From an uncultured Clostridia bacterium (lineage in GTDB: Bacteria > Bacillota > Clostridia > Oscillospirales > Ruminococcaceae): a stretch of 7,691 nucleotides of DNA. Positions 1-5,336 of this stretch are shown here, piece by piece; the first letter of the stretch is position 1, and each line of letters starts with the position of its first letter. Position numbers and translations under genes: made by a program. Under the pieces are notes generated by a model, which did no database searches, was not told the DNA's origin, and saw nothing but the letters and a program-made list of their open reading frames with translations. The stretch spans positions 1 to 7,691 of the forward strand of contig CAMAJC010000077.1 of NCBI GenBank assembly GCA_945835425.1. The letters run 5' to 3'.

Positions 1-254
1 CCCTCGGCAGCAAAGGCGTGCTGGCGGTCGGAGACGGCGAGCCTGTCCATATGCCTTCGGTAAAGGTCAAAGCTGTGGACTCGACCGCAGCCGGGGACTG
101 TTTTACGGCGGCCTTCGTAAGCGCCTATACGGGCGATCTGGGAGCGGCGCTGCGGTATGCCAATACAGCCGCTGCTATTGCCGTTTCCCGTCCCGGTGCG
201 CAGGCGTCGATCCCGTCGCCCGATGAAGTCCGACAGCTGCTGACCGCAAAATGA
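1..254 (+). CDS. Ribokinase-like PfkB-family sugar kinase, C-terminal part (5' end outside window)
   Basis: This is the C-terminal ~84 codons of a carbohydrate kinase whose start lies beyond the left edge. The open frame is already running at base 3, reading LGSKGV before the first internal GTG at 18, so that GTG is not a start. The motif DSTAAGDCF matches the PfkB signature DTTGAGD. In this family the GD dipeptide forms the anion hole, and the Asp is the catalytic base for phosphate transfer from ATP to the sugar hydroxyl. The tail, with AAAIAVSRPGAQASIPSPDEV, resembles ribokinase (ribose to ribose-5-phosphate) more than fructokinase or adenosine kinase, but substrate choice is set mainly by N-terminal residues that are not visible. 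The stop is at 252-254. The next gene on this strand has its own promoter, so the two are probably separate transcription units. The family call is firm; the ribokinase call is likely. Confidence 0.8.
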   Translation, partial: LGSKGVLAVGDGEPVHMPSVKVKAVDSTAAGDCFTAAFVSAYTGDLGAALRYANTAAAIAVSRPGAQASIPSPDEVRQLLTAK

Positions 255-286
255 CATTTGTTGACAAAAATTTCATGGACCCTTTC

Positions 287-315
287 TTGACTTTGCAGGG
301 CATCGGCAGTACACT
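287..315 (+). promoter_or_regulatory. Sigma-A-type promoter for the HEAT-repeat gene
   Basis: TTGACT at 287-292 and TACACT at 310-315 are separated by exactly 17 bp. This resembles a vegetative promoter (consensus TTGACA, TATAAT), with a predicted start near 322 and a leader of about 28 nt before the ATG at 350. A second TTGACA at 261-266 has no good -10 partner at 16-18 bp. The site follows the kinase stop by about 30 bp, which suggests that the small gene is transcribed independently. Confidence 0.6.
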
Positions 316-349
316 GGATATATAAAAATGCTCGGAAAGAAGGATTTCT

Positions 350-691
350 ATGGCGCTGTTTCAGAAGGACCCCGAAAAGATCGAAGAAAAGATCCGGCAG
401 GCCTGTGATGAACGCAATGAAAAATATATCGACAAATGTATGAAGCAGGGCAAGGCGATGCTCATCAAAACAGTGCGCATCCTGGGTGAGGAGCAGATGG
501 ATTCTTATCTGCCGAGGCTCTGCGAGATGCTGGATTCGCCCGATGTGGATAAGCGGACAGCCGCGGCCTATGCTCTGGGCGAAATGCGGTATTCGACGGC
601 CGTGACCTTTTTGGTGCGGCGGCTGGAGACTGAGGAGGAGCCTGCCGTGCAGGACGAGATCCGCAAAGCCATCACCAAATACCGCGGATAA
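350..691 (+). CDS. Small HEAT-repeat domain protein
   Basis: A 113-residue protein begins at ATG 350 behind AAAGAAGGA (336-344) with a 5-nt spacer. Residues ~1-35 are highly charged and probably helical. From ~37 to 110 the sequence forms amphipathic helical pairs typical of HEAT/PBS-lyase-like repeats. One clear repeat runs from about residue 51 (SYLPRLCEMLDSPDVDKRTA) into AAYALGEM, and a second from YSTAVTFLVRRLETEEEPAV to the end. The pattern of a helix, a short turn with Asp/Pro, then a helix with ALGEM is characteristic. There is no signal peptide, membrane segment or catalytic motif, so it is probably a cytoplasmic protein-protein interaction module. Its neighbours (sugar kinase upstream, convergent ABC operon downstream) give no firm functional clue. 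It has its own promoter and is followed by a hairpin at 709-740. The fold is likely; the function is unknown. Confidence 0.75.
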   Translation: MALFQKDPEKIEEKIRQACDERNEKYIDKCMKQGKAMLIKTVRILGEEQMDSYLPRLCEMLDSPDVDKRTAAAYALGEMRYSTAVTFLVRRLETEEEPAVQDEIRKAITKYRG

Positions 692-708
692 TCTGCGTAT
701 TCGCCGAA

Positions 709-740
709 AAACCGCCGTAGGTTACTTCCTGCGGCGGTTT
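709..740. terminator. Hairpin after the HEAT gene (stem 13 bp, loop 6 nt)
   Basis: AAACCGCCGTAGG (709-721) pairs with CCTGCGGCGGTTT (728-740), with one G-U pair and loop TTACTT. In the + direction (end of the HEAT gene) only three Ts precede CAG, a weak U-tract. In the - direction the stem is followed by TTTTT (complement of 707-711) and is a better terminator. It may therefore stop minus-strand transcripts that have run through the interior region from the ABC operon. Confidence 0.65.
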
Positions 741-800
741 CAGCTTGGTGAAAAAATTATTGCGCAGAGCTACCCGACTTAATGATAAAAGGTTTGGGGT

Positions 801-998
801 CCAGCCCTTTTTCTAAAGGGCTGGCGGAGTCCAGAGGCATGAGCCTAGATGTCCTGCGGACATCGGGTCGTCCATCGCAATGGACGAAATCTCCTATGCG
901 TAGCGCGCTCCGCAAGGGGTTCCGATGTTCTGCGAACATCTACAGTCCGGCGGACTGTGTTTCCAAGAGGGGACGCCCTGTAAGAGAGGGCGTCCCCT
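801..998. repeat. Cluster of perfect short palindromes (possible structured RNA or REP-like element)
   Basis: Six strong perfect hairpins occur within 198 bp. They are 801-824 (10-bp stem, loop TTCT), 848-864 (GATGTCC, loop TGC, GGACATC), 868-887 (8-bp stem, loop CGCA), 924-940 (GATGTTC, loop TGC, GAACATC), 942-958 (ACAGTCC, loop GGC, GGACTGT) and 968-998 (12-bp stem, loop of 7). Weaker ones lie at 835-846 and 894-903. The third-listed letter pair is informative: 848-864 and 924-940 share loop and stem except for one pair changed from C-G to T-A, so pairing is preserved. None is followed by a T-tract, so these are not ordinary terminators. The element is nearly symmetrical in the two strands, so the orientation of any transcript cannot be told. 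Confidence 0.65.
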
Positions 999-1062
999 GA
1001 GAACCTTCCGGTAAGCACTCACGCTTCATAATAGCATAAAACATGAGTTTTTCGACAGTCTG

Positions 1063-1097
1063 AAACCGCCGTAGGTGTGCTTCCTGCGGCGGTTTTT
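1063..1097. terminator. Hairpin after the ABC operon (stem 13 bp, loop 7 nt)
   Basis: AAACCGCCGTAGG (1063-1075) pairs with CCTGCGGCGGTTT (1083-1095), loop TGTGCTT. It lies 10 bp past the end of the second ABC gene. For that minus-strand operon the stem is followed only by TTTCAG, a weak U-tract. In the + direction it is followed by TTTTT (1093-1097), so it may also end plus-strand transcripts that read through from the HEAT gene. It is probably bidirectional. Confidence 0.65.
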
Positions 1098-1106
1098 CCG
1101 TGTTTA

Positions 1107-2882
1107 TCAGCTTGCAAACTGTGCGTTATAAAGTTCTGCGTAGAAGCCGCCCTTTTGGAGCAGCTGCTGGTGGTTTCCGCTTTCGACGATATCGCCGTCC
1201 CGCAGGACGAGGATGACATCTGCATTTTTGATGGTCGAAAGCCGGTGGGCGATGACGAAGGAGGTGCGTCCCTCGGTCAGCTTGTCCATCGCCTGCTGGA
1301 TGAGGATTTCGGTGCGGGTATCGACCGAGCTGGTCGCCTCGTCGAGAATCAGCATCGGTGCGTCCTCGATCATCGCTCTGGCGATGGTCAGCAGCTGTTT
1401 CTGGCCTTCCGAGAGGTTCATGCGGGAATCGATGACAGTGTCATACCCGTGGGGCAGGGTCTGGATGTAGTGATAAAGGCCGACCGCTTTGGTGATCCGG
1501 TCGAGGTCAGCGTCGGTCACGCCTTCCTTCCCGTAGACGATGTTGTCGCGGATGCTGCCTTCAAACAGCCAGGTATCCTGCAGTACCATCCCGAACAGGC
1601 TGTGGACATTGTCCCTGCGCAGGGAAGAGAGGTCAACCCCGTCGATCGAAATGCTGCCGCCGTTTAACTCATAAAACCGCATCAGCAGGTTGACCAGCGT
1701 CGTTTTTCCTGCGCCGGTCGGGCCGACGATTGCGACTTTCTGGCCGGGCTTGACCTGCATCGAAAAATCGTGGATAATCATCCGGTCGGGGTCATAGCCG
1801 AACTGAACATGGGAGAAGCCGACCTGACCGGCTGGCGCCGTGAGGGAAGCGGTCTTGCCGCTCTCGTCGGCCATTTCCTCCGCATCCAGGAAGTCGAACA
1901 CCCGCTTGGACGCTGCGGAAGCCGACTGCAGGCTGGTCGCAGCCTGGGCGATCTGGGAGAGGGGATTGGTGAACAGCCGGACATAAATCATAAAGGCGAC
2001 GATGACGCCGAAGGAGATGCTGCCGTTCATGACCAGAGCGGCGCCGACGACGCAGACGGTGACATAACCGAAGTTGCCGATAAACCCCATCAGCGGCTGC
2101 ATCAGCCCCGAAAGGAACTGGGATTTCCAGCTGGTGTTGAAAAGTTTCTCGTTCAGCGTCTCAAACCGTTTGGAGAACTGTTCCTCGGCGTTGCTGACCC
2201 GCAAGACGGTGTGGCCGGAGAAAGCCTCCTCGATATGGCCGTTGATATCGCCGAGGCACTGCTGCCGGGTAATGAAGTACTGCTGCGACCGGCCCATGAT
2301 CAGGGTCATCAGCGCGAAGCCGATCAGCGACGCGGCGATTGCCGAAACGGTCATGATCCAGTTGGTCTTGAACATCATAAACAGACATCCGAACAGCAGA
2401 ACCACCGAGGATACCAGCGTCACGATGCTGCGCTGGATGGTCTCGCCGATGGTGTCGACGTCGTTGGTGACGCGGGAGAGGATATCGCCGAAGGTCGTTT
2501 TGTTGTAGTAGTCAATGGGCAGGCGGTTGATTTTATGGCTGATCTCCTCGCGGAGGCTCTGGGAGACCCGCTGGGTGGTTGTCGTCATCAGCATCGACTG
2601 AATGAAATTTAGCAGCGCCGAGCAGCCGTACATCACCGCCAGTGTGACGCAGATCCGGATCACCTTGTCCATATCGATCCCGGCCATCATCCCTTCGGTG
2701 ATGGTATCGGTCAGCTGCTGCAGCTTATCCGGCCCGATGATCGTAAAGATCGTACCGCCGACCGCGCAGACCAGCGCGATTACGATCGCGGGCAGATACT
2801 TTTTGCAGAAACGGAACAGGTGGAGCAGCCCTTCGCCGGAGAGCTCCGCCGGCTTTCCGTGATTGGTTCTCATAGGTCTCAT
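1107..2882 (-). CDS. ABC exporter half-transporter, catalytic-site (consensus) subunit
   Basis: This 591-residue protein is a membrane-spanning domain fused to an ATPase domain, the usual length of type IV (multidrug/lipid) exporters. About six membrane helices lie within residues ~29-303 (roughly 29-50, 75-98, 152-172, 176-197, 262-285, 288-303). The ATPase domain has Walker A GPTGAGKTT (387-395), Q-loop Gln435, a signature altered to LSEGQ (490-494), Walker B MLILDE with catalytic Glu515, and switch His546 in IAHR. It therefore has the intact Glu and His but an imperfect signature, complementing its partner. The start ATG at 2882 overlaps the TGA of the upstream ABC gene as ATGA and sits 9 nt from AAAGGAGGA (2892-2900), so translation is probably coupled. 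A second in-frame ATG at 2873 is less well placed. The substrate is not predictable; drug or toxic-compound efflux is suggested by the MarR gene. Confidence 0.93.
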   Translation of the reverse strand: MRPMRTNHGKPAELSGEGLLHLFRFCKKYLPAIVIALVCAVGGTIFTIIGPDKLQQLTDTITEGMMAGIDMDKVIRICVTLAVMYGCSALLNFIQSMLMTTTTQRVSQSLREEISHKINRLPIDYYNKTTFGDILSRVTNDVDTIGETIQRSIVTLVSSVVLLFGCLFMMFKTNWIMTVSAIAASLIGFALMTLIMGRSQQYFITRQQCLGDINGHIEEAFSGHTVLRVSNAEEQFSKRFETLNEKLFNTSWKSQFLSGLMQPLMGFIGNFGYVTVCVVGAALVMNGSISFGVIVAFMIYVRLFTNPLSQIAQAATSLQSASAASKRVFDFLDAEEMADESGKTASLTAPAGQVGFSHVQFGYDPDRMIIHDFSMQVKPGQKVAIVGPTGAGKTTLVNLLMRFYELNGGSISIDGVDLSSLRRDNVHSLFGMVLQDTWLFEGSIRDNIVYGKEGVTDADLDRITKAVGLYHYIQTLPHGYDTVIDSRMNLSEGQKQLLTIARAMIEDAPMLILDEATSSVDTRTEILIQQAMDKLTEGRTSFVIAHRLSTIKNADVILVLRDGDIVESGNHQQLLQKGGFYAELYNAQFAS

Positions 2883-4639
2883 AATTCCAGTTCCTCCTTT
2901 GAAAGCTGGGATGCGGCGATCTCCTGATAGACCGGGCAGCTTTTCAACAGCTCGCGGTGGCTGCCGATGCCGACTGCTTTGCCGTCCTCGAGGACGATGA
3001 TCTTGTCGGCGTCGAGGATGGTGCCGATCCGCTGGGCGACGATCAGGGTGGTGACGCCTGCGGTCTCCTTTTTCAGCCGGGTGCGCAGCGTCCGGTCGGT
3101 CTTGTAGTCCAGCGCGGAGAAGGAATCGTCGAAGATGTAGATTTCCGGCTTGCGGGCGATGGCGCGGGCGATGGACAGCCGCTGCTTCTGTCCGCCGGAG
3201 AAGTTGGCGCCGTTCTGGGCGACGGAACCGCCGATCCCTTCGGGGATATTCCCGACAAAATCGCTGCTCTGGGCGATGTCGATGGCCGTTTCCACGTCTT
3301 TGTCACTGGCGGCAGCCTGTCCGTTTTCGCCGAGGGTGATGTTGCTGCGGATATCGCCCGCAAAGAGCACCGCCTTCTGGGAAACATAGCCCAGCTTGTT
3401 GCGCAGGGCGTGCATATCGTAATCCCGGACGTCGACGCCGTCCACGAGGACGCTGCCGGAGCTGACGTCATACAGCCGCGGGATAAGGTTTACAAGCGTT
3501 GTTTTGCCGCTGCCGGTGGCGCCGATGAAAGCGACCGTTTCGCCGCGTCCCGCAGTGAAGGAGATATTGTGTAAAACGTCCTTGTCCGCGTCCGGGTAGC
3601 GGAAGGAGACGTCTCTGAACTCGATCTCGCCGGTTTTGCCGGTAACGCCGTCTTTCTGGCCGTTTTTGATGGAAGGCTTGGTCTCCAGCACCTCAAGAAT
3701 ACGGTTTGCCGCGACCGAAGCACGGGGCATCATGACAAAAATCATCGCGACCATGATAAAGGACATGATAACCTGCATCGCGTAAGAGGAGAAGACGACC
3801 ATGTTGGAAAAGATATTCAGTTTGTCGGTAAGGGCGGCGCTGTTGATTAAGATCGCGCCGATCCAGTAGATGCCGAGCGTCAGGCCGTTCATGACGACGT
3901 TCATGACCGGGGAAGCGCAGGCCATGGCGCGCTGTGCTTTCAAATTGTTTTCGGTCATTTCGGTGTTGGCGCGGGTGAACTTGTTTTCCTGATATTTTTC
4001 CGCGTTATATGCCCGCACGACCCGCAGGCCGGTCAGGTTTTCGCGGGTGATTCGGTTTAAGTTGTCGGTCAGCACTTGGATTCGCTTGAACTTCGGCAGG
4101 GCGTACCCCATCAGGATGGCGATGGCAATCAGCAGAAGCGCCACTGCTCCCGCTGTCAACGCCGTCCACTGCCAGCTGCCGGTGTTCTGGATTTTGCCGA
4201 TGGCCATGACCGCCATAATCGGCGCCTTGATCAGCATCTGCATACCCATGGCCACGATCATCTGGACCTGGTTTACGTCGTTGGTCGACCGGGTGATCAG
4301 GCTGGCGGTGGAAAACCGTCCCATCTCTTCGGAGGAGAAGGAGAGGACTTTGTGGTACATTTCGCTCTGCAGCCGCCTGGTGAGCGTCGCCGCAATCACC
4401 GCCGTGAAGAAGCCGGTGACAATAGCCAGCAGCATACTGCTCAGAGCGCAGAGCAGCATTTTCCCACCCGCCGTCAGGATCGCGGCCATTTCGCTGCCCT
4501 CGGTCTGGACCAGCCGGGTGATTTCCGTCATGTATTCCGGCAGCCGCAGGTCGAGCCAGACCTGTCCGACGATCAGAATCAGGCAGGCGGCAGCCATGAC
4601 CCATTCCTTCGCCTTCAGCCGTTTAAAAAGTTTGAGCAT
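2879..4639 (-). CDS. ABC exporter half-transporter, degenerate-site subunit
   Basis: This 586-residue fused membrane/ATPase exporter subunit is the first of the pair. Membrane helices are visible around residues 14-30, 59-86, 134-150, 157-180, 249-268 and 278-304. The ATPase domain has Walker A GATGSGKTT (373-381), Q-loop Gln421 and a canonical signature FSGGQ (480-484). Walker B reads YIFDD, with Asp505 where the catalytic Glu normally stands, and the switch position is Gln536 (VAQR) instead of His. These are the hallmarks of the degenerate subunit in heterodimeric exporters such as TM287/288, LmrCD and BmrCD. Its FSGGQ would complete the active site of the partner subunit. The start ATG at 4639 lies 6 nt after AAGGAGGG (4646-4653). 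The gene follows marR by 111 bp and overlaps the next ABC gene by 4 bp. Family and pairing are firm; the substrate is unknown. Confidence 0.93.
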   Translation of the reverse strand: MLKLFKRLKAKEWVMAAACLILIVGQVWLDLRLPEYMTEITRLVQTEGSEMAAILTAGGKMLLCALSSMLLAIVTGFFTAVIAATLTRRLQSEMYHKVLSFSSEEMGRFSTASLITRSTNDVNQVQMIVAMGMQMLIKAPIMAVMAIGKIQNTGSWQWTALTAGAVALLLIAIAILMGYALPKFKRIQVLTDNLNRITRENLTGLRVVRAYNAEKYQENKFTRANTEMTENNLKAQRAMACASPVMNVVMNGLTLGIYWIGAILINSAALTDKLNIFSNMVVFSSYAMQVIMSFIMVAMIFVMMPRASVAANRILEVLETKPSIKNGQKDGVTGKTGEIEFRDVSFRYPDADKDVLHNISFTAGRGETVAFIGATGSGKTTLVNLIPRLYDVSSGSVLVDGVDVRDYDMHALRNKLGYVSQKAVLFAGDIRSNITLGENGQAAASDKDVETAIDIAQSSDFVGNIPEGIGGSVAQNGANFSGGQKQRLSIARAIARKPEIYIFDDSFSALDYKTDRTLRTRLKKETAGVTTLIVAQRIGTILDADKIIVLEDGKAVGIGSHRELLKSCPVYQEIAASQLSKEELEL

Positions 4640-4645
4640 TAAGAA

Positions 4646-4653
4646 CCCTCCTT
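4646..4653 (-). promoter_or_regulatory. Ribosome binding site of the first ABC gene
   Basis: AAGGAGGG on the minus strand is a near-perfect anti-16S match 6 nt before the ATG at 4639. It fixes the start of the 586-residue ABC subunit and suggests efficient translation when the operon is derepressed. Confidence 0.8.
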
Positions 4654-4680
4654 GTGACTAAATCATGAAGATTATGAATA

Positions 4681-4705
4681 AAGTTAGCTAAAAAGGTTAG
4701 CAATT
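4681..4705. promoter_or_regulatory. Predicted MarR operator upstream of the ABC genes
   Basis: The 13-mer AAAGTTAGCTAAA at 4681-4693 contains the perfect palindrome TTAGCTAA (4685-4692). It occurs again, reverse-complemented, in the marR promoter (5210-5222). A partial copy, TTAGCAAT, follows at 4698-4705 in the same orientation, giving two GTTAGC half-sites 13 bp apart. The site lies 42-66 bp before the ABC start codon. I do not find a clean -35/-10 pair here: TTGCTA (minus strand, 4704-4699) is a possible -35 with no convincing -10. MarR-family dimers typically bind short palindromes of this kind. The operator call is inferred from the shared sequence. Confidence 0.55.
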
Positions 4706-4715
4706 GGTTTATGTA

Positions 4716-4741
4716 AAAGGCGGCATCCTTTCAGCCGCCTG
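4716..4741 (-). terminator. Weak terminator or attenuator between marR and the ABC genes
   Basis: On the minus strand AGGCGGC (4741-4735) pairs with GCCGCCT (4725-4719) around a 9-nt loop, followed by TTT then ACAT. It starts 10 bp after the marR stop. The stem is perfect but only 7 bp and the U-tract is short, so some read-through into the ABC genes is likely. Confidence 0.6.
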
Positions 4742-4750
4742 ATTTTAGCT

Positions 4751-5179
4751 TTATGACAAATGGATATTGGCTGTTTTTTCAGATAATTTGTGGAGAATGC
4801 GGACCAGTGCGACCGCGTCCTCATCGTCCAGGATACTCAGCATCCATTTGACGCCGTCTTTTACATAGGCAGCGTCTTTTTTTGCCTGCTCTTTTCCTTT
4901 TTCTGTCAGTGTGACAAGGGTCCTGCGCCGGTCGTTTATATCCAGCGTTCGGCGAATCAGGTCTTTTTCCTCCAGGCCGCGCAGCATTTTGGCGACATAC
5001 GCAGTAGAAGTCTGCATAGCCTGCGCCAGTTCGCCTGGAAGGGCAGAGTCATTATGGTAAACATAAGCGAGAATAAAATGTTCCCCGCGCATGGCTTCGT
5101 TGATGGATCTGTTCAAGTCGCTGAACTGCATCTGAACCATCCGCGAAATAAATTCTTCTGCCAGCTGTTCATAATCCAT
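4751..5179 (-). CDS. MarR-family transcriptional regulator
   Basis: This 142-residue protein has the normal length of MarR-family repressors. An N-terminal dimerization helix region (1-30) precedes a winged helix-turn-helix: LPGELAQAMQTSTAYVAKML (47-66) contains the recognition helix, and the wing DINDRRRTLVTLTEKG (80-95) carries the family's conserved D-x-R charge pattern (Asp83, Arg85). The C-terminal helix (~96-140) would complete the dimer interface. The start ATG at 5179 is 7 nt after AGGAGGA (5187-5194 region), in a very favourable context. The gene precedes two ABC exporter genes on the same strand, an arrangement in which MarR proteins usually repress the exporter and respond to its substrate. 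An operator-like sequence overlaps its own predicted transcription start, so autorepression is likely. The ligand cannot be told from sequence. Confidence 0.92.
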   Translation of the reverse strand: MDYEQLAEEFISRMVQMQFSDLNRSINEAMRGEHFILAYVYHNDSALPGELAQAMQTSTAYVAKMLRGLEEKDLIRRTLDINDRRRTLVTLTEKGKEQAKKDAAYVKDGVKWMLSILDDEDAVALVRILHKLSEKTANIHLS

Positions 5180-5209
5180 TCTGATTTCCTCCTTCCATTC
5201 TCTATCTTA

Positions 5210-5229
5210 TTTAGCTAACTTTAGTTAAT
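5210..5229. promoter_or_regulatory. Predicted MarR autoregulatory operator
   Basis: It contains the reverse complement of the 13-mer found before the ABC genes (5210-5222), with the palindrome TTAGCTAA at 5211-5218. It also overlaps a second dyad, TAACT-TT-AGTTA (5216-5227). It abuts the -10 box (5230-5235) and covers the predicted start site near 5223. A repressor bound here would block polymerase directly. Confidence 0.6.
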
Positions 5230-5258
5230 ATTATAGCGCAGTAAGCATCTTCTGTCAA
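5230..5258 (-). promoter_or_regulatory. Consensus promoter of marR
   Basis: On the minus strand TTGACA (5258-5253) and TATAAT (5235-5230) are both perfect matches to the sigma-A consensus and are separated by exactly 17 bp. The transcription start is expected near 5223, giving a leader of about 44 nt. Such a strong promoter fits a gene held down by tight repression. Confidence 0.85.
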
Positions 5259-5289
5259 TAGGGATTTTGTAAACATTTCCCGGACATAC

Positions 5290-5323
5290 AAAAAACGGCA
5301 CCCAGCCAAAGACCGGGTGCCGT
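5290..5323 (-). terminator. Intrinsic terminator of the hydrogenase operon
   Basis: On the minus strand ACGGCACCC (5323-5315 complement) pairs with GGGTGCCGT (5303-5295 complement), a perfect 9-bp stem with an 11-nt loop, followed by a run of six Ts (including the last stem base). It begins 13 bp after the hydrogenase stop. It should isolate the operon from the marR promoter just downstream. Confidence 0.9.
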
Positions 5324-5336
5324 CTATTGTTAAGAA

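Larger units (their letters stand above)
706..1098. repeat. Inverted pair of near-identical hairpins bracketing the intergenic element
   Basis: The sequence at 706-743, when reverse-complemented, matches 1060-1098 apart from the loop and one stem base pair. Both start GAAAAACCGCCG and end CGGCGGTTTCAG when read toward the interior. The stems (709-721 with 728-740, and 1063-1075 with 1083-1095) are each 13 bp, and one pair in each is G-U. Each is itself a palindrome, so they may be two terminators from one family. Alternatively they may be the inverted ends of an inserted element of about 393 bp. No target-site duplication is apparent at the outer edges. Confidence 0.6.
692..1106. other. Gene-free, hairpin-rich intergenic stretch between convergent genes
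   Basis: About 415 bp separate the HEAT gene (+) from the end of the ABC operon (-). I see no convincing gene. The short frames at 757-939 (-) and 782-1000 (+) have no ribosome binding site, and their coding potential is that of the palindromes they cross. The stretch holds two inverted terminator-like hairpins (706-743 and 1060-1098) with a cluster of perfect palindromes between them (801-998). The remaining parts, about 744-800 and 1000-1059, are more AT-rich and show no clear features. The whole has the look of an interspersed intergenic repeat. That is an impression from its structure and cannot be tested within one window. Confidence 0.7.

Noticed and set aside
261..266. A second promoter from the TTGACA at 261
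   Set aside because: No reasonable -10 hexamer lies 16-18 bp downstream; the TTGACT/TACACT pair at 287-315 is better.
801..998. CRISPR array
   Set aside because: The repeated units are palindromes of differing sequence and spacing; there are no identical direct repeats with regular spacers.
757..1000. Two short open frames (757-939 minus, 782-1000 plus) in the intergenic stretch
   Set aside because: Both cross the palindrome array, overlap each other on opposite strands, and have no ribosome binding site. The palindromes explain their composition better than coding does.
1770..2612. 280-codon open frame on the + strand opposite the second ABC gene
   Set aside because: It is antisense to a strong ABC exporter gene, rich in His/Gly/Asp without domain patterns, and has no ribosome binding site.
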